Shown here one piece after another: positions 7,985-13,645 of a stretch of 13,947 nucleotides of DNA. Position 1 is the stretch's first letter. Each line of letters starts with the position of its first letter. The stretch comes from Clostridia bacterium. GTDB taxonomy: Bacteria; Bacillota_A; Clostridia; Oscillospirales; CAG-272. The stretch is taken from contig JAFXWT010000137.1 in NCBI GenBank assembly GCA_017542695.1, positions 1 through 13,947 of the forward strand, written 5' to 3'. Under the pieces are notes generated by a model. The model did not search any database. It had not been told where the DNA came from and saw only the letters and a list, made by a program, of their open reading frames with translations. The position numbers were made by a program, and so were the translations under genes.

Positions 7985-8353
7985 TCATTGTATGCTTTCG
8001 ACGTCCTCTATTTTACCAAACGCGAGAGCGCAAATTTTGTTGAAGGTCTCCTTCGGGAAATCATCCTGGGAGATGGCAAGGATGAGCCGCTTTTTTCTGT
8101 CACAGAAGTTGGCAAGGTTCATTTTAAGCGGTTTGTCTTCGCCGAGCACCGCATTGCGCAGTTTTTCCTTGTCCTCGGGCGAGAGGTCATAAACCTCCGC
8201 TATAGATCCGATAAGATTTGCAGGGATGTTCCTCTTCCCGCTTTCGATCGCGGAAAGATACGACGGCGACATATACAGCTTTGCAGCCATTTCCTTTGCC
8301 GTATCGCCGCTGTTTACTCTTATGATCTTCAAAAGTCTGCCGAGCTCCGTCAT
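7985..8353 (-). CDS. Small XRE-family HTH transcriptional regulator
   Basis: A 122-residue protein with an N-terminal helix-turn-helix of the Cro/CI type (about residues 5-60): TAKEMAAKLYMSPSYLSAIESGKR gives the two helices and the typical Ser-x-x-E-x-G-K turn. The C-terminal half (about 65-122) is a short predicted helical tail with no enzymatic motif. GGAGGG lies 5 nt before the ATG. No toxin-like gene adjoins it, so an antitoxin role has no support. It is transcribed alone and diverges from guaA. Direct repeats in its own promoter suggest autoregulation. Its targets are unknown. Confidence 0.85.
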   Translation of the reverse strand: MTELGRLLKIIRVNSGDTAKEMAAKLYMSPSYLSAIESGKRNIPANLIGSIAEVYDLSPEDKEKLRNAVLGEDKPLKMNLANFCDRKKRLILAISQDDFPKETFNKICALAFGKIEDVESIQ

Positions 8354-8384
8354 AATACCCTCCGTATTTATTATTTATATTTTT

Positions 8385-8413
8385 ATATTACAACAAATAT
8401 TCATATCTGTCAA
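8385..8413 (-). promoter_or_regulatory. Sigma-A promoter of the small XRE regulator
   Basis: Read leftward, a perfect TTGACA (8408-8413), a 17-bp spacer and TAATAT (8385-8390). The predicted start is near 8378, about 25 bases before the ATG. The -35 box lies inside one copy of the direct repeat at 8399-8413. Confidence 0.8.
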
Positions 8414-8453
8414 CATGTTTGATCAATGTATATAAAAAATTCACATTTGTAAA
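8399..8453. repeat. Pair of 15-bp direct repeats, candidate operator half-sites
   Basis: ATTCATATCTGTCAA (8399-8413) and ATTCACATTTGTAAA (8439-8453) agree at 12 of 15 positions and start exactly 40 bp apart, close to four helical turns. The first covers the -35 box of the XRE gene; the second lies 54 bp upstream of the guaA -35 box. They are candidates for binding of the XRE protein itself. Confidence 0.4.
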
Positions 8454-8506
8454 TTCTGTATAAAAATCATACAAGCGGAAAAGTTCGATAAAGTGCGACA
8501 AAATCA

Positions 8507-8535
8507 TTGACTTTACGGCGTGCGTTTATTATAAT
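8507..8535 (+). promoter_or_regulatory. Sigma-A promoter of guaA
   Basis: TTGACT (8507-8512), a 17-bp spacer and a perfect TATAAT (8530-8535). The predicted start near 8542 gives a leader of about 29 bases, too short for a purine riboswitch. GGAGGA (8557-8562) precedes the ATG by 8 nt. Confidence 0.85.
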
Positions 8536-8570
8536 AGATGTGTAATTTTATCATTCGGAGGAAATGAAAT

Positions 8571-9551
8571 ATGTCAAACAACATCCGTCCAGAAAACATG
8601 AAGCGAATCGAAACGCCCGAGCTTGCAAAGGCGTTCATCGACGAACAGCTCGCAGAGCTGCGCCGTCAGATCGGCGATAAAAAAGTGCTCCTCGCGCTCT
8701 CCGGCGGCGTCGATTCGTCCGTCGTCGCGGCGCTGCTCATCAAGGCAGTCGGCAAGCAGCTCACGTGCGTTCACGTCAACCACGGTCTGCTCCGCAAGGG
8801 AGAGCCCGAGCAGGTCATCGAGGTGTTCCGCAACCAGATGGACGCGAACCTCGTCTACGTCGACGCTGTCGACCGCTTCCTCGACAAGCTCGAGGGCGTC
8901 GCAGAGCCGGAAAAGAAGCGCAAGATAATCGGCGCGGAGTTCATCCGCGTGTTTGAGGAAGAAGCGCGCAAGCTCGAGGGCATAAAATTCCTCGCGCAAG
9001 GCACGATCTACCCCGACATTCTCGAAAGCGGTCCCGTCAAAGCGCATCACAACGTCGGCGGTCTGCCGGAGGACCTCGATTTCGAGCTCGTCGAGCCGCT
9101 TAAATTTCTGTTCAAAGACGAAGTACGCGTCGTAGGCAAAGCGCTCGGTCTGCCGGACAGCATGGTCTACCGCCAGCCGTTCCCAGGTCCCGGCCTCGGA
9201 GTCCGCTGTGTCGGCGCCATCACGCGCGACAGACTCGAAGCGGTGCGTGAATCCGACGCTATCCTGCGTGAAGAATTCTTCAATGCGGGGCTTCAGAGCA
9301 AGGTTTGGCAGTATTTCACGATCGTCCCCGATTTCAAATCGACGGGCGTCAAGGGCGGCCTCCGCAGCTATGACTGGCCCGTCGTCATCCGCGCCGTCAA
9401 TACGCGCGACGCAATGACCGCGACCGTTGAGCGCATCCCGTACGACGTGCTCGAAAAGATAGTTTCCCGCATCACGAGCGAGGTCAAGGGCGTCAACCGC
9501 GTCCTATATGACCTCACGCCGAAGCCGACGGGCACGATCGAGTGGGAATGA
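8571..9551 (+). CDS. guaA: GMP synthase, ATP-pyrophosphatase subunit (no glutaminase domain)
   Basis: A 326-residue protein equal to the C-terminal part of GMP synthase, which aminates XMP to GMP using ATP and ammonia. The ATP-PPase P-loop SGGVDSS is at residues 44-50, the dimerisation and XMP-binding region includes the [11 protein letters not shown] stretch, and the protein ends with the typical KPTGTIEWE. The N-terminal glutamine amidotransferase domain of the usual fused bacterial enzyme (about 515 residues) is absent. The gene starts cleanly with its own promoter and ribosome binding site, so this is a split, archaeal-like arrangement rather than a truncation. A separate glutaminase subunit must be encoded elsewhere, or the enzyme uses free ammonia. 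Accessory DNA begins directly after the stop codon. Confidence 0.93.
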   Translation: MSNNIRPENMKRIETPELAKAFIDEQLAELRRQIGDKKVLLALSGGVDSSVVAALLIKAVGKQLTCVHVNHGLLRKGEPEQVIEVFRNQMDANLVYVDAVDRFLDKLEGVAEPEKKRKIIGAEFIRVFEEEARKLEGIKFLAQGTIYPDILESGPVKAHHNVGGLPEDLDFELVEPLKFLFKDEVRVVGKALGLPDSMVYRQPFPGPGLGVRCVGAITRDRLEAVRESDAILREEFFNAGLQSKVWQYFTIVPDFKSTGVKGGLRSYDWPVVIRAVNTRDAMTATVERIPYDVLEKIVSRITSEVKGVNRVLYDLTPKPTGTIEWE

Positions 9552-9608
9552 TCGCGAGAAATCAAAAAGTGAGCAATGGCAACGATTTTTCCGTGTGAGG
9601 ATTGCTTT

Positions 9609-9699
9609 TGATAACAAAATGATAACAAAAGTTTTAGCTCATTATTCTGTATATCAAGTGGCTTTGATGTGCAGAAAGGCTAAATTTCGAGAGTTATCA
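9609..9699. repeat. Tandem 11-bp repeats plus an inverted copy, candidate integrase arm sites
   Basis: TGATAACAAAA occurs twice in perfect tandem (9609-9619 and 9620-9630), and its core TGATAAC recurs inverted at 9693-9699. The segment lies between guaA and the first element gene, 58 bp after the guaA stop. Short direct repeats beside an attachment core are typical arm-type sites bound by the N-terminal domain of tyrosine integrases; that role is inferred. Confidence 0.4.
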
Positions 9700-9721
9700 T
9701 AAAATAAAGATTGTTTATATT

Positions 9722-9754
9722 AAAACCGCCGTCGGCAGTGCCGACGGCGGTTTT
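9722..9754. terminator. Perfect 33-bp palindrome, likely bidirectional terminator
   Basis: The arms 9722-9737 and 9739-9754 are perfectly complementary around G9738: AAAACCGCCGTCGGCA and its complement. It would end guaA transcription rightward and XRE transcription leftward. The T run is short (four), so efficiency may depend on the very strong stem. Confidence 0.85.
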
Positions 9755-9763
9755 GTTGTTGAA

Positions 9764-10243
9764 TTATTTTGATGGCATTTTTACCCAGATCTGCGATTTG
9801 TCAAATTTCGGATAATTGTATCTCCATTTATCGTATTCTTCTCTGCTTATTTTTCCCGATCTGTATTTCTCGGAGATATCCGCCCACGCATCAACCATTT
9901 TTGAAATATGCTCAGCGTCTTTGCCTTTACGACGGTCAAAACGAAATACAGTCTTTCCGTCATTCTTCTCGATCGTCAGACCGTATATATCCTCCAAAGT
10001 AAACAGTGTATGCATCAGACCGACATAACTGTCGATATCGGGAACTTTGAGCGCAAGCGGAGATACTCCAAGAACATATGCGATCCCTTCAACAACATCT
10101 TCTTTGGGTTTCCGAGTTCCCGATTCATACTGCGCGATCCTGACGTCTGCAGTATTCTCTTGATATCCGACACTGATACCCAAATACTTTTGAGTCATCC
10201 CGAGAAGGTTTCTGATAAATCGAATTCTTTCACCTATTGCCAT
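9764..10243 (-). CDS. XRE-family repressor of the integrative element
   Basis: A 159-residue regulator. Residues about 3-62 form a Cro/CI-type helix-turn-helix (IRNLLGMTQKYLGISVGY, then RIAQYESGTRKPKED) with the hallmark YESG(T)RKP turn. The C-terminal part (about 70-159) is a charged alpha/beta region ending in a GKISREEYDKWRYNYP segment often seen in regulators of clostridial elements, by memory. It diverges from the excisionase-integrase operon across a 207-bp control region with three matching operators, one inside its own promoter. It is therefore a good candidate for the element's lysogeny-type repressor and autoregulator. GGAGGA lies upstream of the ATG. There is no peptidase (ImmA-like) partner nearby and no visible autocleavage motif, so the inducing signal is unknown. 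Confidence 0.85.
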   Translation of the reverse strand: MAIGERIRFIRNLLGMTQKYLGISVGYQENTADVRIAQYESGTRKPKEDVVEGIAYVLGVSPLALKVPDIDSYVGLMHTLFTLEDIYGLTIEKNDGKTVFRFDRRKGKDAEHISKMVDAWADISEKYRSGKISREEYDKWRYNYPKFDKSQIWVKMPSK

Positions 10244-10284
10244 TTGTTATCCTCCATGAATAATCAAAAAATCGGTTCGACGCC

Positions 10285-10313
10285 ATTATAGCATATTTGT
10301 TTAAGTTTGTCAA
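10285..10313 (-). promoter_or_regulatory. Promoter of the XRE repressor gene
   Basis: Read leftward, a perfect TTGACA (10308-10313), a 17-bp spacer and a perfect TATAAT (10285-10290). Operator copy 1 (10287-10304) fills the spacer and overlaps the -10 box, so its occupation should shut the gene off. Confidence 0.85.
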
Positions 10314-10410
10314 TACAGTATTAAACAAATTTATTTAACTTTTTTCGTAAACCTATTGACTTTTCAAAAAAACGCGTATATAATAAATATTGTTAAACAT
10401 ATTTGTTTAA
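10287..10410. promoter_or_regulatory. Three 18-bp operator copies controlling the divergent promoters
   Basis: O2 TTAAACAAATTTATTTAA (10321-10338) and O3 TTAAACATATTTGTTTAA (10393-10410) are each palindromic at 16 of 18 positions. O1 TATAGCATATTTGTTTAA (10287-10304) matches O3 at 15 of 18, with one intact half-site. O1 lies in the XRE promoter, O3 covers the predicted start of the excisionase-integrase transcript, and O2 lies between the two promoters. The arrangement resembles a phage immunity region. The binding protein is presumably the XRE repressor at 9764-10243. Confidence 0.7.
10356..10384 (+). promoter_or_regulatory. Promoter of the excisionase-integrase operon
   Basis: TTGACT (10356-10361), a 17-bp spacer and a perfect TATAAT (10379-10384). 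The predicted start, near 10391, is immediately upstream of operator O3. The leader to the ATG at 10451 is about 60 bases, with AAAGGA at 10436-10441. Confidence 0.85.
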
Positions 10411-10450
10411 GCTGAAAATAATACATTTATATATAGAAAGGACTCCTTTG

Positions 10451-10651
10451 ATGGAAAAAATGTTTATGCGGGCGGAAGATATCGCCAAAGTGCTTGATGT
10501 TTCGGTTTCTCACGCATATAAAATCATGCATCAGCTGAATGAGGAATTGAAGAAAAAAGGATATCTCGTCGTTTCGGGCAGGGTCAACAGGCGGTATTTC
10601 TATGAAAGAATTTACAATACGGAAAAGGGGGATGGTAATGCCGGTATATAA
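10451..10651 (+). CDS. Small HTH protein, excisionase-like
   Basis: A 66-residue basic protein with a single winged or plain helix-turn-helix: MFMRAEDIAKVLDVSVSHAYKIMHQLNEELKKKG at about residues 4-37, followed by a short beta-like stretch (YLVVSGRVNRRYFYERIY). Proteins of this layout commonly sit directly upstream of Tn916-like integrases in Firmicutes elements and help directionality of recombination, as excisionases do. The start at 10451 is chosen because AAAGGA lies 9 nt upstream; an open-frame extension to 10403 would run through operator O3. Its last 14 bases overlap the integrase start. It could instead be a transcription factor of the element. Confidence 0.75.
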   Translation: MEKMFMRAEDIAKVLDVSVSHAYKIMHQLNEELKKKGYLVVSGRVNRRYFYERIYNTEKGDGNAGI

Positions 10652-11723
10652 AAACGAACAAACAGGCACGTGGTATGTAATGACACGTTACGTCGACTGG
10701 ACGGGAGAACAAAAGCAAAAATGCAAGCGCGGATTTAAAACAAAGCGCGAAGCGGCGGAATGGGAACAAACTTTTTCACTTCAGAATAAAGGTGATATCG
10801 ATATGACGCTCGAAGCGTTCGTCGAGTTATATGAAAAAGAGATTCGCCCGCGCATCAAGGAAAACACGTGGTTATCAAAAGAGCACATTATCAGAACGAA
10901 GATACTTCCCTTTCTTGGCAAAAGAAAAATCAGCGAAATCACGCAGAAAGATGTTATCGCTTGGCAGAACAGTCTTCTTTCGTTTCGCGATGAGAAGAAT
11001 AAGCCGTATTCCGAAACATATTTGAAAACGGTACACAATCAGCTCAGTGCTATATTCAATCACGCCGTCAAATTCTATGACCTTCCTTCAAATCCTGCCG
11101 CCAAAGCCGGCAGTATCGGAGATAAGAACGGAGGTAAAATAGATTTTTGGACAAAGGATGAATACCTTCGCTTTGCCGATGAAATGATGGACAAGCCGAT
11201 CTCATACTATGCTTTCGAGATGCTCTATTGGTGTGGAATTCGCGAAGGTGAGTTACTCGCGCTTACACCTGCTGATTTTAATTTTGACAACCGAACGGTT
11301 TCGATAAATAAATCATATCAGCGCTTACACGGAAAAGATGTCATAACAACTCCAAAAACCAAAAAGAGCAAACGTGTCATTAAAATGCCCGAATTTCTCT
11401 GCGAAGAAATAGAGGATTATCTCAAAATGCTTTACGGAATCACTGACAACGACAGAATTTTTCAGATAACGAAAAGTTACCTTCATCATGAAATGAACAG
11501 AGGCTCGGTTGCAGCGGGAGTAAAACGCATCAGGATTCACGATCTGAGGCACAGCCACGTTTCACTGCTTATCGACATGGGGTTCTCTTCCGTTGCGATT
11601 GCAGACAGGCTCGGCCACGAGAGCATTGAAGTAACGCTTCATTATGCTCACCTCTTCCCTAACAGGCAAAATGAAATCGTAAATAAACTTGAGTCAGAAA
11701 GGAAAATAAATAATGTCAGCTAA
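10638..11723 (+). CDS. Tyrosine recombinase/integrase, Tn916-Int-like
   Basis: A 361-residue site-specific recombinase that should integrate and excise the element. Residues 1-50 are an arm-type DNA-binding domain (VYKNEQTGTWYVMTRYVDW, then KRGFKTKREAAEWE), 55-150 a SAM-like core-binding domain, and 165-350 the catalytic domain. All catalytic residues are visible: Arg202 in GIREGE, a Lys in the beta-hairpin TKKSKR (242-246), His301 and Arg304 in HDLRH, His327 in LGHES and nucleophile Tyr336 in LHYAHL. AAGGGGG (10625-10631) places the start at 10638, 6 nt downstream; ATG codons at 10602 and 10632 are less well placed. It overlaps the excisionase-like gene by 14 nt and the next gene by 11 nt, forming one operon. 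Confidence 0.92.
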   Translation: MPVYKNEQTGTWYVMTRYVDWTGEQKQKCKRGFKTKREAAEWEQTFSLQNKGDIDMTLEAFVELYEKEIRPRIKENTWLSKEHIIRTKILPFLGKRKISEITQKDVIAWQNSLLSFRDEKNKPYSETYLKTVHNQLSAIFNHAVKFYDLPSNPAAKAGSIGDKNGGKIDFWTKDEYLRFADEMMDKPISYYAFEMLYWCGIREGELLALTPADFNFDNRTVSINKSYQRLHGKDVITTPKTKKSKRVIKMPEFLCEEIEDYLKMLYGITDNDRIFQITKSYLHHEMNRGSVAAGVKRIRIHDLRHSHVSLLIDMGFSSVAIADRLGHESIEVTLHYAHLFPNRQNEIVNKLESERKINNVS

Positions 11724-12033
11724 AAACAGAGATTACAAAAACCGCTGGAGAAGCATAACCGTCGGATTTCGCGTTTCTCCCGAAGAAAACGAACAGATCA
11801 ATTCGGCAGTTGCACTTTCCGGGCTTTCAAAGCAGGAATACTGTTACAGAAAATGTATTAACCGCGATGTTGTTGTGAATGGGAGTCCCCGCGTTTATAA
11901 GGCGCTTCGAAATAAACTCGATTCTGTTCTTGAGGAACTCCGACGTATTAGTTCCGGAGGAGAGATCAGAGATGAATTATTGGCAGATATCAAGCTTGTC
12001 GCCGTCACGCTTGACGGAATGAAAGAGGAATGA
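11713..12033 (+). CDS. MobC-like / ribbon-helix-helix small protein
   Basis: A 106-residue protein. It begins with basic residues, then RSITVGFRVSPEENEQINSAVALSGLSKQEYCYRKCI (about 14-50), a beta strand plus two helices like the ribbon-helix-helix domain of MobC and related relaxosome accessory proteins. The C-terminal half (about 60-106) is helical and charged. In clostridial elements such genes often follow the integrase and precede replication or relaxase genes; here the next gene is an opposing recombinase, so those modules are missing from this side. It overlaps the integrase gene by 11 nt, with AAAGGA near 11698-11703. It could also be a plain DNA-binding regulator. No relaxase is seen in the window. 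Confidence 0.65.
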   Translation: MSAKNRDYKNRWRSITVGFRVSPEENEQINSAVALSGLSKQEYCYRKCINRDVVVNGSPRVYKALRNKLDSVLEELRRISSGGEIRDELLADIKLVAVTLDGMKEE

Positions 12034-12042
12034 ATATCTATG

Positions 12043-12067
12043 AAGCGCCGCGCACCGCGCGGCGCTT
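12043..12067. terminator. Hairpin between converging integrase modules, likely terminator
   Basis: Arms AAGCGCCGCGC (12043-12053) and GCGCGGCGCTT (12057-12067) are perfectly complementary around ACC. Only three T follow on the + strand, and there is no T run on the - strand, so it is a strong stem with a weak tail. It lies in the only gap between two convergent genes. Confidence 0.7.
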
Positions 12068-12073
12068 TAACAT

Positions 12074-13117
12074 CTACCACAAATAATGCTCGACGATAAC
12101 AGTTTCGCGATAATGACCGAGGTTTTGCGAAGCGATATAGAGCGCCTGTCTGTCGTATGTGACGCCCTTTTTGTCTCTACGACAGTAGAAAGCAGTCGGC
12201 ACGTCACGATAACCATGTATCGTTTCCGGTACACCTTTTTTCGTGAGTCTTCCGGTGTAGAGAAATGAAAATTTATCGATGTCCGCTCTGCCGTCTTCTG
12301 ATACGTAAGATGTAACAACTCTGTTGTTTTTAACTATCAGGCGCTCATTACGATATTCGCGTTTCTTTCTGGCGTATTTTGCGTAAACCCTTTTTGCGTA
12401 CTCGGCGCGGTAGCTGTGTATATCCGCGTTCGAATTTGGCTTGGGAAAGATTTTTGAATTTCCCGCCGCTTTGCAGAGCTCTACAACACGACGTACCTCG
12501 TCCTCGCTGCCGACGATTTCAGATATGCGTACTCTCCCGCCCTTGGTATTTCTTGTTACGTTGAGACAATACACTCCGTCGATCTCGGTTAGATCCGTTC
12601 CGCGTATTTGCGACACTTCGCCTCTTCTGAGACCTGTACATCTACAAAACGTAACGAGATCATTGTTATGAGGCAGATTTTCATTGAAATTCCGATCACG
12701 CACCGCATTACCTCTACTCCGTTTGATGTCAGCCCGATGTTGTTCAGGGATAATATCGGAGATTCCGAGTTCCTCGCGCGAGCACTGATAGAGTTTGACG
12801 AGAGCACTTGCGCACATTGTAACCGTGCTAACAGAAAGACCGCGATCAATCATTGATTTGATCCATTCGGGCGCGTAGGATTTGCACTCGTCGATGCTTC
12901 TCTGAACTCCGGCATCCCCGGGATTCTCTAAACACCATTTGTAGAAATAGACTAAGTGTTTGCCGTATGTGTGGTACGTCTCCCAAGCAAAAATGGCTTC
13001 TTTGTCTGTACCGTCTTTTTTTGCCTCGTGTCGACTTCCGTCTCCTTTCTCCTTAAATTGATTGAGCTTTACGTAAAGCTCCCAGTTAAGTTTTCTTTCG
13101 AGTCTTGAATTTGCCAT
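12074..13117 (-). CDS. Tyrosine recombinase with a long insertion in the catalytic domain
   Basis: A 347-residue site-specific recombinase unrelated in detail to the integrase at 10638-11723. The N-terminal part (about 40-125) is a SAM-like core-binding domain. Catalytic residues are Arg164 in CTGLRRGE, Lys192 in NTKGGR, His234 and Arg237 in HSYR, His335 in LGHYRE and Tyr345 in VEHYLW. The distance between HSYR and LGH is about 98 residues, against roughly 20-25 in common family members. The extra part is rich in Arg, Lys and Tyr and contains YCRRDKKG (311-318). The chain ends two residues after the nucleophile, so there is no C-terminal swapping helix. The start at 13117 is preferred to an in-frame ATG at 13168 because AAAGGAAG lies 11 nt upstream; the spacing is longish. 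A 530-bp noncoding structured region precedes it. Confidence 0.85.
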   Translation of the reverse strand: MANSRLERKLNWELYVKLNQFKEKGDGSRHEAKKDGTDKEAIFAWETYHTYGKHLVYFYKWCLENPGDAGVQRSIDECKSYAPEWIKSMIDRGLSVSTVTMCASALVKLYQCSREELGISDIIPEQHRADIKRSRGNAVRDRNFNENLPHNNDLVTFCRCTGLRRGEVSQIRGTDLTEIDGVYCLNVTRNTKGGRVRISEIVGSEDEVRRVVELCKAAGNSKIFPKPNSNADIHSYRAEYAKRVYAKYARKKREYRNERLIVKNNRVVTSYVSEDGRADIDKFSFLYTGRLTKKGVPETIHGYRDVPTAFYCRRDKKGVTYDRQALYIASQNLGHYRETVIVEHYLW

Positions 13118-13178
13118 TGTAAAATTACTTCCTTTCTGAAAAATGTTTCTTAAAGCTATGCGATTCAACCTGTTGTGT

Positions 13179-13365
13179 AAGGCGCGGCAGTCCCGCCTTG
13201 TTTGTACTACTCGTTCTACGCTGGCAGCGTAGATACTTTCGGTTTTGTTTCGTATGTCAAATTTGCCAGTGGCATATTTGATACACGCCTATGTTCTCGT
13301 CCTGCTCCGCTCGGCCGGCTGTCGATTTTCGACGCCGAGCATCACATTCGGAAGGCCGTAGCCTT
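13179..13365. other. Cluster of five hairpins upstream of the second recombinase; possible structured RNA or DNA site
   Basis: Five inverted repeats lie within 187 bases: 13179-13199 (AAGGCG/CGCCTT); 13216-13232 (CTACGCT/AGCGTAG, 3-nt loop); 13251-13287 (17-bp arms with two mismatches and one wobble, 3-nt loop); 13310-13339 (CTCGGC plus GTCGA arms, 5-nt bulge, TTT loop); 13352-13365 (AAGGC/GCCTT, 4-nt loop). No convincing gene covers it. The segment is more G+C rich than the sequence on either side. Read leftward it would be the 5' leader of the recombinase mRNA, or an independent RNA. It could equally be a protein-binding DNA site such as an attachment site or transfer origin. Confidence 0.5.
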
Positions 13366-13384
13366 TGCCCCGGTTTCTTTCCAT

Positions 13385-13416
13385 GAAAAAAGCCGGAGCG
13401 TTAAACAACTCCGGCT
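13385..13416 (-). terminator. Rho-independent terminator, leftward
   Basis: Read leftward, AGCCGGAG/CTCCGGCT (13409-13416 and 13391-13398) with a 10-nt loop is followed by six T (13390-13385). It would stop transcripts coming from the right, so the recombinase needs a promoter between here and 13117 or depends on read-through. That makes an attenuation role possible. Confidence 0.8.
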
Positions 13417-13605
13417 ATCACAATTGCTATATATATTATATAAGAATAGGAGTGTAAGTAATTTATATACATTACTTAATTTATCATAATAATATATAGT
13501 CTCGTCGGAGCGTATTGCACTCCAACCGCTATCTAATATCTATCTGTATTATATAAGAAAATAGTATTAGAAAAAATCGGTTGAAGATTTAACCTCCAGC
13601 CGATT
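13391..13605. repeat. Diverged tandem units of hairpin plus AT-rich TATTATATAAGAA tail
   Basis: A unit with hairpin GCCGGAG/CTCCGGC (13392-13415) followed by TATTATATAAGAA (13434-13446) recurs about 112 bp later as hairpin GTCGGAG/CTCCAAC (13504-13526) followed by the identical 13-mer (13547-13559). A looser third hairpin lies at 13575-13605. Between the first two units is another perfect 8-bp inverted repeat (13455-13462 and 13471-13478). Read leftward each 13-mer contains TATAAT, but no good -35 box is present. Confidence 0.55.
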
Positions 13606-13621
13606 ATTCTATAATACTATT
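13560..13621 (-). terminator. Nested hairpin, likely terminator of the broken XRE gene
   Basis: Read leftward, AATCGGCTG (13605-13597) pairs with CAACCGATT (13583-13575) with one wobble, followed by T residues through 13571. Outer arms AATAGTATTA (13560-13569) and TAATACTATT (13612-13621) extend it to 62 nt. It lies 25 bases after the stop of the XRE remnant. Confidence 0.65.
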
Positions 13622-13645
13622 GTACAACATTAAGAAAGTGCTTTT

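Noticed and set aside
7985..8353. Antitoxin of a toxin-antitoxin pair
   Set aside because: The gene stands alone, with a terminator on one side and guaA on the other; no toxin-like open frame adjoins it.
8536..8570. Purine riboswitch upstream of guaA
   Set aside because: The predicted leader is only about 29 bases, too short for the purine aptamer, and no such fold is visible further upstream.
9368..9628. 86-codon - strand open frame across the guaA end
   Set aside because: Most of it is antisense to the conserved guaA C-terminus and it has no ribosome binding site or promoter.
13289..13384. 31-residue open frame on the - strand beginning MERNRGKGYGLP
   Set aside because: Its ATG lies at the edge of a terminator T run, without a ribosome binding site. 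It may reflect the end of a longer gene in related elements, but here the hairpins explain the sequence better.
13202..13489. 95-codon open frame on the + strand
   Set aside because: It runs through four hairpins and the leftward terminator, shows no domain pattern and has no ribosome binding site.
13391..13605. CRISPR array
   Set aside because: There are only two or three diverged units with unequal spacing, no constant repeat-spacer length and no cas genes.
13118..13645. Retron, group II intron or integron attC array as explanation of the hairpins
   Set aside because: No reverse transcriptase gene, no domain V-like motif and no attC consensus core were found. The recombinase next to it is not of the IntI type as far as its motifs show.
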